NCBI RefSeq assembly: GCF_023053635.1
Contig: NC_086173.1
Location: 142,075,197 to 142,139,196 of the forward strand
Source of the DNA: Elgaria multicarinata webbii
Lineage: Eukaryota > Chordata > Lepidosauria > Squamata > Anguidae
Direction of reading: 5' to 3'
DNA: 64,000 nucleotides
The notes under the pieces are model-generated. The model did not search any database. It was given only the letters and a program-made list of their open reading frames with translations, and was not told the origin of the DNA. The translations under genes were made by a program, and so were the position numbers. Positions 34,962-45,329 of the stretch are shown piece by piece; within the stretch, counting starts at the first letter, position 1; every line of letters starts with the position of its first letter.

Positions 34962-35544
34962 TAAACCACTATGCTAGCAAGGATTTCTGACTCCCGTAAC
35001 AGTAGCAACAACAAAATGACTACTACCCCGCCCCTGCACACGCACATTCTAAATGCTGCTGACTTGAAGAAAGCTTGGGGTAACCAGGAATCAATTTTTG
35101 TATGAAAGGACTGTGAGCTGCTCCATGTGGTTCTGGTACATAAAATGTAATCCTGGGCTAAGAATTCTTAAAATTCTGAAGGCTAAACTACACATTCTAC
35201 CAGTTGCATTGCTGTAATTCAGCCTATTTTTATTTACTTTTATGTGTAAGAACGTGCAGTCCTGACCTAGATTGGGACCATAGCACTTCAGGAGGGGGGG
35301 GGGTTAATCTCCCCCTGCCGCCACCACTAACTATCCAAAAGTCTCCATTGGAAACAATGGAGACTTTTTTAAACTCCAAATTTCAGGAATAGGGGAATGG
35401 GGAGGGAAGTTTAAAACCTCCTCTCCTGAAGTGTCATGGCCTCAGTCCAGATCAAGACCACCTGTTCTTACATAAAAGTAAAGAAAAATAAACTACAGCA
35501 ACAGGATTAGTACATTATTGATCTTCCTTCTTACTACCCCTCTT

Positions 35545-35670
35545 GTCTGGAGTGAGAGGCAGGTGAACAAGGAGGATGCAATGGTGAAGAGGAGAAGCAA
35601 TTCAGGGGGTGGCTTGTCAATAGGACCCCACTGGGATAGGGGACCTCAGCAGATGTCCAACATGTCTGCT
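35545..35670 (-). repeat. Fragment of the 25261/29325 repeat family
   Basis: 'gaggcaggtgaacaaggagg' is the reverse of 'cctgcttgttcacctgcctc' at 25371-25390. Confidence 0.5.
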
Positions 35671-35895
35671 CTTGATGCCAGTCCTAGTCCACCGAGAACA
35701 TGCTGACATCCTTCTTGGGCGATGTTTAAACAGGTTTTGGTGATTTTTTTTAATATCAGTTTGACCCTGCCAGAATTCAGCCTATATGGAAGAACCCCCA
35801 AATTGTGCTTCCAGAGTGTCTATTGCTTTCGCTTGAAAATGCTTATGATTACCCAAAAGAAACTCATTCCTTACCTGACTTACATACTTTAGATA

Positions 35896-35897
<2 letters not shown>

Positions 35898-35983
<86 letters not shown>

Positions 35984-35994
35984 AAGATAGATAT
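35898..35994. repeat. (GA)n(GATA)n compound microsatellite
   Basis: About 19 GA units followed by about 12 GATA units with one interruption. Confidence 0.95.
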
Positions 35995-37460
35995 CTGCTG
36001 AATGTATGTTGTCTTAAGTACTCACATATAACTTAACTGTCAACATTGCTTTCTGGAGGGGGTGGTTTATTAATAGATGAATCAATGCATAATTGTATAT
36101 TTTGCTATAACTGAATATATTCTGTGAATGAAAGCAGTCAGCAGCCAAATAAACTTATTTCAAATTTTGTAATAGTGATGATGATGATGATGATACTGAT
36201 ACTTGAAGAATGGCTGATCTTTTAAAGATATGCCTCCAGGGTTCTGAAGAACATCACTGACACTTTCTTGGGTCAACGTAATTTCCACATTGGTGGTGGT
36301 TGCAAGATTAGAAACTGCTCCTCAGACCCATCTAGCTGGGGAATCACAGATCAGGGAGTGTCTTCATTGAAGTCCCCTAGTTCATGATTTCTCAGATGGG
36401 GCCATCCTGGTCAAATACACCATTCTCATGGAGGTGAACAAGGGAGAGATGAGAACAAAAGAGTAAAAGATGCAGCAATAGAAAAGCACTGCAGAGGTAG
36501 CAAGAGTAGAAACAAACAGGTGAGCCATTGACAGGATGGGTGGGGGGGTGCCCCACTGCCTTTCAGACCCTGTTGTCCCGATGGCGTTCTTTATTTGTTT
36601 ATAAATAATATCACTAAGAACCATGGTGGAAACCTCTTCTTCTTTCTCCATACGATTTGGTAGAGTGTAGGATGTATTCACTCCTTGGCTTGTATAGAGA
36701 AAAGGTGGGTGGGTGGGTGAGAGAGAGAGAGAGAGAGATCATTTCTCATGGGAATTCACATATCCTCTCTGTAAAGTCCACACAAACAGCTGGTCAGGCC
36801 AATTTCGCTCTGATGGACACTTTAAGATCAGGACAGCAATAGTTTGTAACTACTTCCAAGGCCCCAGCTCTGCAAAGCATTTACAATGCAATGCCATTTA
36901 AATCTTACAATTCATTAGGTGGGAATCTTGAAATGTATGATAGCAATTTTGCTTAAAACCCTATCACGTTCGCAGGGTACAGTGTGAGGATATATGATGT
37001 CACAACCTTGCTGAAGTTTAGTAGGTCCAGGAGTGATCAGTGGTTGGATGGGGAACCATCTGGGACCCCCATGTATTCCACCATTGTACTTTCCATGATG
37101 GAAGAAAGGTAGGATAAATGCAATTTTTAAAAAGACTATTATCTTTGAATTAAACATAATCTCCAAGAGAAGAGGGTCACAAGATTAATCTGATTCACGT
37201 CTTCCATGTTAATTTTGAAGGAGAAATCCTTTGATCTCTCTTGCCTCTGATTCACAATATTCCCCTGTAGCTGAGATTCTTAATTACTGGATATTTCAGG
37301 AAAATCCAACAATATGGGCAATCCCTGTTCAATCCTGCCTGGTTTCATAACGGTAGTTTGGCAATTCTACCAATACCCTCACCTTTGGAGCCTCTGCTGC
37401 TGCCAAAACGGGCGAGAGCATCTCCTGCTTCCATAGTGGCTTTTTCAACATTCCCAGCCT
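35995..37460. other. No gene recognised
   Basis: Contains short simple repeats, (GAT)n near 36178-36195 and (GA)n at 36718-36740. Otherwise unassigned. Confidence 0.4.
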
Positions 37461-37464
37461 GCCT

Positions 37465-37660
37465 CATATGAAGCTGCCTTATACCAAATCAGACTATTGG
37501 ACCGTCCAGCCAAGTTCTGTGTACTTCGACTGGCAGCAACTCACCAGGACACCTGGTACAGGGCTTTCCTATCACGCAGTACCTCTGTCTATGTAACTAG
37601 AGATTCCAGGGACTGGACATTGGGAGCGAAGCACATGCTCTGTCATGGCCATTCCCCTAG
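37465..37660 (-). mobile_element. tRNA-headed SINE with CR1-like tail, decayed
   Basis: 'atgaagctgccttatacc', 'ccgtccagccaagt', 'gactggcagcaactc', 'gcgaagcacatgctctg' in the order of the copy at 38908. Confidence 0.65.
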
Positions 37661-37676
37661 CCTGCAGCCAGTGGAT

Positions 37677-38125
37677 GCTGGTGGCTCCGATTTTGGTGAC
37701 TCTGTGTATCCATTCTGGGTTTCAGCCAAAACAAGCCAGAACTCTAAAGGAGCTACTCAAGGTGCTGAACCCATTTGGGGGATAGGGTTCAGCACTTTGG
37801 ATATCTCCATTTATTGATTGATTGATTGATTGATTTGATTTATATCCTGCTTTTTTCCTCCAAGGAACCCAAGGCGGCGTACATAATCATCATCCTCTCC
37901 ATGTTACCCTCACAACAACAACAATCCTGTGAGGTAGGATGGGCTGAGAGTCTGTGACTGGCCCAAAGTCACCCAGTGGGTTTCCATGGCCAAGTGGGGA
38001 CTAGAACCCGGATCTCCTGACTCCCAGACCAACACCTTAGCCACTACACCACACTGGCTCTCCTTTAGAGGTGAAATCCAGCATAGATTCCCTGCCCCAC
38101 TGAAATCAGGATCACAAGCCTCCAC
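37677..38125. repeat. Foldback DNA-transposon relic interrupted by a SINE
   Basis: 37677-37809 and 38062-38125 match the two arms of 251-460 ('ggtggctccgattttggtga' ... 'ccccactgaaatcagga'). The SINE at 37810-38061 lies between. Confidence 0.65.
37810..38061 (-). mobile_element. tRNA-derived SINE
   Basis: Reverse of the 1611 family: ends 'ccactacaccacactggctc' (A-box side), centre 'ctagaacccggatctcc' (B box), 'aacaacaatcctgtgaggta' body, (ATTG)n-rich tail at the left. Confidence 0.85.
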
Positions 38126-38339
38126 TGCCTGCAGCCCTCATTTGCAACATTCAATCCTCTCTCAGTTCTTTGTATCACCTTGCTTTTTTTACATTTATTC
38201 TTTTAAAGTATCTAGTTCTGCTCTCCCCACCACCCAACCCCAAGAGTTGTTTGCAGCATGCTAGTCTGACCCTCTTTAGGTGAGATTCCAGCCCTCCCTG
38301 AGAGAGACAACCAAGAACTAGAAGGGCCATCTACTAGCG

Positions 38340-38478
38340 TACGCCTTCTCCCAATTTGGTGCCTTCTGATTGTTTTGGACCTCTGTTCCCTTTATCTGAT
38401 TTCATGAACCATGTTGACAGGGGATGATGGGAGTTATAGTCCAACAGACCTGGAGGGTACCAAGTTCAAGGAAGACGA
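38340..38478. repeat. hAT-like MITE ('ttggtgccttc' variant)
   Basis: 'cccaatttggtgccttctga' / 'ctggagggtaccaagttc' inverted, with the core 'gatgatgggagttatagtcc'. Confidence 0.65.
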
Positions 38479-38907
38479 GGCCGCCCTACAATATACGAGT
38501 ACCCAAAAGCACATCTATGGCCCGAAAAGTGATGGGCTCAATTCTGAATGGAAATGGGTTGTATTTGAATGAGCCCAATACAGAGATGTGGCAGAATTGC
38601 CTATCCATAGCTTAAGCTGATTGGAAGGAGGCAAACCAGAGCCGCAAATCATGCAGAGGCACAGTGGGCAGCCTCCTTAGTGGCTTGCTACTTTCTCTTG
38701 GCATGCTAGCTGTTCTCCTTTAAGGCCCACTGTGCAAATTTGGGAGTTTTTGCTTTAGATCTTTGGAAGCTCTGCTTTTATCTACAGCTTTTACCTGAGC
38801 AGAGGTTCCCAGTTCTTGTTTCCTGTGAACAACAAAGGAGTCCTAGGAGACAGATGGGCTGCTGACCTTACCTCTCACGGATCAGCCTTTTCTTGCTCGA
38901 TGACAGG

Positions 38908-39098
38908 AACATAGGAAGCTGCCTTATACTGAGTCAGACCCTTGGTCCATCCAGCCCAGTATTGTCAACACTGACTGGCAGCAGCTCTCTAGGATCTCAG
39001 GCAGGAATTTTTCCAACCCCACCTGGAGATGCTAGGGTTCGAACCTTGGAGCTTCTGCATGCCAAGCAAGTGCCCTACCACTGAGCCACGACCCCCAT
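38908..39098 (-). mobile_element. tRNA-headed SINE with CR1-like 3' end
   Basis: Minus strand: 'gtggctcagtggtagggcac' (A box) and 'aaggttcgaaccctagc' (B box), then a 3' part 'ccaagggtctgactcagtat' and 'aggcagcttcctatgttc' like CR1 tails. Confidence 0.8.
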
Positions 39099-39229
39099 CT
39101 TGTAACTGTACATTTGGGTGGGGGGGGTTTACACCTAGGAAAAAGAAACCAAATGCACAGTTACAAGATGGGGAATACTTGGCTCGGCAATACTACGAAT
39201 GAGAAGGATCTTGGAATTGTTGTAGATCA

Positions 39230-39640
39230 CAAGCCAGATTCCATCTGGACATCAGAAAAAACTTCCTGACTGTTAGCGCAGTACGGCAATGGAATCAGTT
39301 ACCTAGGGAGGTTGTGGGCTCTCCCACACTAGAGGCATTCAAGAGGCAGCTGGACAACCATTGGTCAGGGAAACTTTAGGGTGGATTCCTGCACTGAGCA
39401 GGGGGTTAGACTCGATGGCCTTGTAGGCTCCTTCCAACTCTACTACCGTATTTCTTCGATTGTAAGACGCCATCGATTGTAAGACGCACACTAATTTCAG
39501 TACCACCAACAGAAAAAAAAAAACCTAAGACACACCCGCGATTCTAAGACGCACCCCATTTTTAGAGATGTTTATATGGGGGGAAAAGTGTGTCTTAGAA
39601 TCGAAGAAATAGGGTATTATGATTCTATGAGCCCTTTCGG
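39230..39640 (+). mobile_element. CR1 LINE 3' end, interrupted by a mariner-like MITE
   Basis: 'aacttcctgactgttagcgc', 'gaggttgtgggctctccca', 'gggttagactcgatggcc', 'ccttccaactctacta', then the MITE, then 'ttatgattctatga'. Confidence 0.85.
39446..39614 (-). mobile_element. Tc1/mariner-like MITE, copy 2 (inside CR1)
   Basis: 'ccgtatttcttcgattgtaa' to 'tcgaagaaatagg g', TA at 39444-39445 and 39615-39616. Opposite orientation to copies 1 and 3. Confidence 0.8.
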
Positions 39641-39689
39641 CCCAGGGATATAAGTATGTATCACGGAAATAATCACATATACTTCCCTT

Positions 39690-39845
39690 ATTTACCCCTG
39701 CCTCGACTCCACTCCCCTTCCTCTGTTATTCCTCCTGTATTTAATTTCAAATTGTAAGCCCCTCGGGCAGGGACCTGCCCTTTTGTACACTGTAAACTGC
39801 CATGCACAATGATGGCACTATATATACAAATAAATAAATGAATAA
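39690..39845 (+). mobile_element. L2-like LINE 3' end
   Basis: 'aaattgtaagcccctcgggc', 'agggacctgcccttttgt', 'gatggcactatatataca', (AATA)n tail. Confidence 0.6.
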
Positions 39846-40574
39846 ATAAATAAATAATTTCTTACCCGCCTCTCCCTTTGGAGCGAACCTTATTAAATTA
39901 AATGGTTAAATAATTAAATTAATTATTAAATGGTTTAACACCCAATATCCAGAGATCACAGCCTCAGTTTCACCACAAGGGGGTGCTTTTATACCATCTT
40001 TGGAAACGCAGCACCCTCTACATGTATATACAGATCAAAAGCTCTGTACATGTGCATGTGCAAAGTCACCTACAGTATTGACCCCTGAGATGGCTATTCT
40101 TGCTGCCCTGAAAAGTGGGACACAACCATTTGGCCTGTGTAAATTATACACTAATCATCATCTTTGGAAACTATAATTTCTGTGTCAGCCTAGGGGTTGT
40201 GTGAAGGAGAAAAAAAATCTTCAAGTTAAGAGAAAGGATACCTGGAGGCTGGAACATCTTTCCAGGAAACTCAATTAAGTGGTTATCCTAATCTCCACAT
40301 CAAAGTATATTGCGGGGGCAGGGTGGTGGATTGTACACTTTGAAATTTAATAACAGTCGAAAGCTATTTAAGGCTGTAGTCCTAGAACCCCTTCTTTACG
40401 GCCGTGCTTTGGTGCTGTGAGGCGCCTTGCACCCACACTTGCGTTCCTTCCTGGCATCTGTAAAAAAAAAAATTAAAAGGGGGAAAAAAACACGTTTCCC
40501 CCCCCTTTTAAAAATTTTATATGCACATATGCATGCAAATTTAGAAGTACTCGAATTTATTTACATTTCATTAA

Positions 40575-40682
40575 TGTTAGCAGCAGGGGAACATGTCTGG
40601 GAGGGTGCTATTGCACTCATGTCCTGCTTGTGATTTCCCATGGGCAGCTGGCTGGCCACTGGGTGAACAGAATGCTGGACTA
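40575..40682 (+). mobile_element. CR1 LINE 3' fragment (26248 subfamily)
   Basis: 'gggagggtgctattgcact', 'catgtcctgctt', 'gggtgaacagaatgctggac'. Cut off by the next CR1 in opposite orientation. Confidence 0.65.
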
Positions 40683-41110
40683 GAATCGTAGAATAGTAGA
40701 GTTGGAAGGGGCCTATAAGGCCATCGAGTCCAACCCCCTGTTCAATACAGGAATCCACCCTAAAGCATCCCTGACAGATGCTTGTCCAGCTGCCTCTTGA
40801 AGGCCTCTAGTGTGGGAGAGCCCACAACCTCCCTAGGTAACTGGTTCCATTGTTGTACTGCTCTAACTGTCAGGAAGTTTTTCCTGATGTCCATCCGGAA
40901 TCTGGCTTCCTGTAACTTGAGCCTGTTATTCCATGTCCTGCACTCTGGGAGGATCGAGAAGAGATCCTGGCCCTCCTCTGTGTGACAACCTTTTAAGTAT
41001 TTGAAGAGTGCTATCATGTCTCCCCTCAATCTTCTCTTCTCCAGGCTTAAACATGCCCAGTTCTTTCAGTCCCTCCTCATAGGGCTTTGAGGTCAGTTGG
41101 ATGAGGAATT
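40683..41110 (-). mobile_element. CR1 LINE, ORF2 end and 3' UTR
   Basis: The minus strand codes the CR1 tail ([60 protein letters not shown]) with only a few lesions. This is a relatively young copy. Confidence 0.9.
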
Positions 41111-41755
41111 TTCCTTGTTTGATTGTTTTTTTTAAACCCTGCAAAACCTGTTTAAAAGCCCCAGCACTTCCTTGAACATGATGTTACATAGTCCTAATCC
41201 TCCTTCTGGAATATTCTGAAGCCTGCAGCTACTTAGGAGAAATGAAAGTGGATGGGGAGAAAGACTTTTGTGAGGGGGGTTGTTTGACTCCTTTGCTGTG
41301 CTGAAGCTACTGAACTCCTGCTAAAGGCAAAGCTTCCAGTGTCTGGCAGTAAAATCATACTGTGTGAAATACCAATATTTCACATGGAGCTCTTCCTGCC
41401 CTTCCCTCTCTTCAAAATGTCATTGCAAGCAAGCTCCCAACAGTGGGGATGTAAGAGCAGAAAAATAAGGGGGGAGAGAAAAAAACAATGAGCAATGTCA
41501 GTCTTTGCCAGCGGACCGAAGCTGGCGTGCAATCACTGTGATAAATCACTTGCAGTGAGTTGGGTAATAAACCTGGCAAGGTGGGGGAAGGCGGGAAGGC
41601 AAGGCAAGGCTGTAAGCAGAGCTGGGAATTTTACTAGTTCAATGAAGTCAATTCAGTGAGGCAGAGAAAGATCCTTTTGCAATCCAATGTCTAAAATCCA
41701 AAGAATCCAAGGTGTAAGGTGAGGGCAAGGCTCAGGGTCTAGGACAAGGCTGACC
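41111..41755. other. No feature recognised
   Basis: Unique-looking sequence. Confidence 0.4.
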
Positions 41756-41836
41756 AGATCCAGCATGTAGGTGCGATGTTGGCCAGATCTACATTACTGC
41801 TTTATAGTGGCAATGAAGTGCACTGATAAGTGTTGG

Positions 41837-41932
41837 GTAGGGTGACCATATGGAAAGGAGGACAGGGCTCCTGTATCTTTAACAGTTGTATTGAAAAGGG
41901 AAATTCAGCAGGTGCCATTTGTATGACATGTT
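41837..41932. repeat. Left half of 'tagggtgaccatatg' MITE
   Basis: 'tagggtgaccatatggaaag' to 'cagcaggtgccatttgtat'. The rest is replaced by CR1 sequence. Confidence 0.75.
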
Positions 41933-41934
41933 GC

Positions 41935-42905
41935 AGGTGAAAATGGAGTTAACAGAGGACAGGGAGACTGCACAGAAGCTGAATTTTTGCATCGATGTTC
42001 ACTGCAGAGGATACAGGACAGATGCCTGTGCCTGAACTGATGTTTTCAGGAAGGAGTCTGAGGAACTGAGGCAAATAGTGGTAACAAAAGGTGAAGTTCT
42101 CAACGTTATTGACTAATTGAAAGCAAATAAATCACCAGGCCCAGATGGTATCCATCCTAGAGTTCTCAAAGAACTCAAATGTGAAATTGTGGACCTCTTC
42201 ATAAAAATATGCAACATGTCCCTAAGCTCAGCCTCTGTACCAGAGGACTGGAAGATGGCAAATATAACACAAATTTTCAAAAAGGGATCCAGGGGTGTTC
42301 TGGGAAATTACAGGCCGGTTAAGCTTGACATCTGTTCCATGTAAATTGGTTGAAAGCATTATTAAAGACAAAAGTAGTAAGCATATAGAAGGGCAGGTCC
42401 TGCTGAAGAAGAATCAATGCGGCTTCCGCAAAGGCAAGTCTTGTCTCACTAATCATCGAGAAATCTTTGCGAGTGTCAGCAAACATGTAGACAGGGGGTG
42501 ATCCAGTGCACATTGTTTACTTGGACTTCCAAAAGACTTTTGATAAAGTCCCTCACCGAAGACTCTTGAACAAACTTAGCAGTCATGGAATAAGAGGAGA
42601 CGTCCTCTTATGGATCAGTAAGTGGTTAAAGAACAGAAAGCAGAGAGTAGGAATAAATGGTCAATTCTCCCGATGGAAGTAAGTAAGTAGTGGGGTCCCA
42701 CAAGGATTGGTATTGGGACCAATTCTTTTCAACTTGTTCATAAATGATCTGGAATTAGGAGTGAACAGTGAAGTGACCAAGTTTGCTGACAACACCAAAT
42801 TATTTAAGGTTGTTAAAACACAAAGGGATTGTGAAGAGCTCCAAAGGGATCTCTCCAAGCTGGGAGAGTGCGCATCCAAATGGCAGATGCAGGATGGTAT
42901 CATTC
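41935..42905 (+). mobile_element. CR1-clade LINE, RT-domain fragment
   Basis: Blocks KANKSPGPDGIHPRVLKELK, SVPEDWKMANITQIFKKG, YRPVKL, VPHRRLLNKL, SSGVPQGLVLGPILFNLFIN and FADNTKLFKVVK in order. The catalytic FADD box reads FADN, and stops and frame changes are present. Truncated at both ends. Confidence 0.85.
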
Positions 42906-43039
42906 CACAAACTCAAATAATGCTAGCGGAGTTCCTCTGAAACTTTCTGCTGCACAAATGATTGCCCAATATGCTTGCGCAACCATTTATGCAAGCAATT
43001 GGGGAATACAATGGGGAAAGAATTATAGGAGTTGCAATC

Positions 43040-43206
43040 CAACAAGGAGAGTATCCAATGTTAGTCCTACCAGATCAGACCCATTTAAATGAATGAAACT
43101 TGCATTAGTCATGACAAGTTAGTCGTGACTAATGTAAATTTCATTCATTTTAACGGGTCTACTCTAATGGGTCCATTCTACATAGGACTAACATTAGATA
43201 CTATCC
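43040..43206. repeat. Foldback repeat ('agtcctaccagatc' family)
   Basis: 'atccaatgttagtcctacc' is inverted as 'ataggactaacattagatac', and 'ttaaatgaatgaaact' pairs with 'aatttcattcatttta'. Confidence 0.65.
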
Positions 43207-43375
43207 AAGAATTTAATTGTACCTATTCTGTGCTTCTGTGGTGAGAACTGTGCATTTCCCAAAATAACATCACGTTCCACCCTAAATTGATTGACATATT
43301 GGAAAAAGGAAGGAATTTCCCCCCATTTTGTTTGGTGGTCACTCACTTGTTAGACTGAGTCATCATATACTATGT

Positions 43376-43673
43376 TAGGGTGACCATATGAAAAGGAGGA
43401 CAGGGCTCCTGCATCTTTAACAGTAATGTAGGAAAGGGAATTTCAGCAGGTGTCAACTGAAGTGGGTGAAATTCCCTCTTCATCACAACAGTTAAAGATA
43501 CGCTAGCTATAGTAGAGTGGCCAGATACAAAAGAGGGCAGGGCTTCTGCAGCTTTAACTGTGTTGATGAAGAGAGAATTTCACCCTCTTCAATTGACACC
43601 TGCTGAAATTCCCTTTTCTACATTACAGTTAAAGATACAGGAGCCCTGTCCTCCTTTTCATATGGTCACCCTA
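43376..43673. repeat. hAT-like palindromic MITE with perfect 8-bp target duplication
   Basis: 298 bp from 'tagggtgaccatatgaaaag' to 'catatggtcaccct a'. 'tactatgt' at 43368-43375 and 43674-43681. Confidence 0.9.
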
Positions 43674-44094
43674 TACTATGTGCTAAGTAAATGTGTTTCT
43701 CTTTGCCCATTCACATCTGGGGAGGCCTGTTTGAGATGCTAGATCTAGGGAGAGTTAATTCACCACTCATACATGGAAAAGAAATCTTCTGTATTTGCAC
43801 TTTGAACTCTTTAGAAACATAGACTCTGAACTTTTAAAGTAGACACGTATTGCCAATGATTGATCAAAATCCTGTTCATCCATCGCAGACAAGTACACAT
43901 CATATACCCCAAGGTAGCTGCTACATTCTTGCCTAAACAATGATTAAAAAAAATAGTGCCTAATTGACATGACAATAAATCTCTGATACCTAACTTAACT
44001 TATTAAGCAACATCCACACTGCATTGTCTTGAACTGGCTGAACTTCAGTTTGCCAACTTTTGACTCCTAGACGGGGTGGGGAGGATCACAGTTC

Positions 44095-44412
44095 TGTACT
44101 ATTGCCTCTCCACCCCACCCCCACCCCCGTTCCACAATACTTCCTCTTTCTTCTCGGAGAAGAGGAAGTAAACAAAGACCATATGGCCCAATCAGGGGGC
44201 ATTTTTTATCACACTGCTTTTCCTTTACACAGCAAGGAATGGAAGCACATTCCGTTTCAAAAAAACATCAGATTTTTAGGGGTCTATTTTGTGATGGAAA
44301 GAAAGCAAGAAGGAGCGGGAGGAGCGGGAGAGGTGGATAGCGGCGTAGAGTACACACACAAAAACATGAGTGGGCAATAGCAAGTGTGTGATAAAACACT
44401 CTTCTGATGAAC
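44095..44412. repeat. Interspersed element shared with 51453-51795
   Basis: Shares 'acttcctctttcttc', 'agaggaagtaaacaa', 'gataaaacactcttctgat'. TIR-like 'catcaga' ends at the 51.5 kb copy. Confidence 0.55.
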
Positions 44413-44414
44413 CC

Positions 44415-44551
44415 CCTAGGCAGGATCTACACTACTGCTTCATAACAGTATTGAAGTGCACTGACAACTGTTGGAGCCCATGACATATTCCATATACCAT
44501 TTTCAAACCGCTTTCATAGTGTTACATCCTGGTTAGTGTAGATCTGGCCCA
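44415..44551. repeat. Partial foldback MITE ('ctacaccaagcag' family)
   Basis: 'ggatctacactactgcttca', 'gaagtgcactgacaactgtt', 'ttcatagtgttacatcctgg', 'tagtgtagatctggcc'. Confidence 0.65.
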
Positions 44552-44664
44552 ACAAATGTCCTGATACATTAGGAAATTATGAATCCAGAGGAAGAATCCT
44601 TTTGCCCTTTCCAACAAAAAATCAGGTAACCAGCCATGATCCCCAGAGGGCAGAACTAGATTTA

Positions 44665-44777
44665 GGGCACAAGCCTATTCATGTCCAGACAGAACAATGG
44701 CCTACAATTCCCAGCCCTGTGCTGGCTGCAATATGCTGGGAGTTGAAAGCCTGTCTAAACAGGCATGGGATTGCACC
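44665..44777. repeat. Foldback MITE ('gcacaatcctatgcatg' family)
   Basis: 'gggcacaagcctattcatg' inverted as 'caggcatgggattgcacc', with the core 'tgctgggagttgaaag'. Confidence 0.7.
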
Positions 44778-44881
44778 TTTAATGTGCTTGAGTTATAGTA
44801 AGGTAAATTTTGGTAGAAGATTAGGAGAAACTTCTTGGTATTAAGAATCAAGAATTCCCTGTCCAGAAGCTTACACCATTT

Positions 44882-45131
44882 TATTTATTTAATTATTTAT
44901 TACATTTATATATCCCATTTTTTTCTTCCAAGGAATCCAAGGCAGCATATATAATCCTCCTCCTTTTTCCCATTTATCCTCACAACAACCACCCTGTGAG
45001 ATAGGTTGGGCTGAGAGTCTGTGACTGGCCCCAAAGTCACTCAGTGAGTTTCCATGGCTGAGTGTGGACTAGAACCCAGATCTCCAGACTCCCAGTCCAA
45101 CAATTTATCCACTACACCACACTGGCTCTCT
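44882..45131 (-). mobile_element. tRNA-derived SINE
   Basis: (TTTA)n left end, 'tcacaacaaccaccctgtga', 'ctagaacccagatctcc', 'ccactacaccacactggctc'. Same family as 1611, reverse orientation. Confidence 0.85.
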
Positions 45132-45329
45132 TCCTCTTTATCCACCATCAACTGAAAACTATTCTCTTTAAACAAGCATTTGCTTCTCTTACTAAATATT
45201 ATTTGCTGACTTTTAGTTTTAGTTCTTTGTGTTTCTGTCTTTGCTGTTGCTTTTAGCCTGTCATAAATGATTATTGTTTTTATGTGGGGGGGGGAGATTA
45301 GATAGGAAAACCATACTTGCCCCTAGGCA

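Noticed and set aside
38950-39098. Possible tRNA gene on the minus strand (A and B boxes present)
   Set aside because: No cloverleaf-length unit with acceptor stem. It continues into a SINE body and has relatives at 37465 and 58265.
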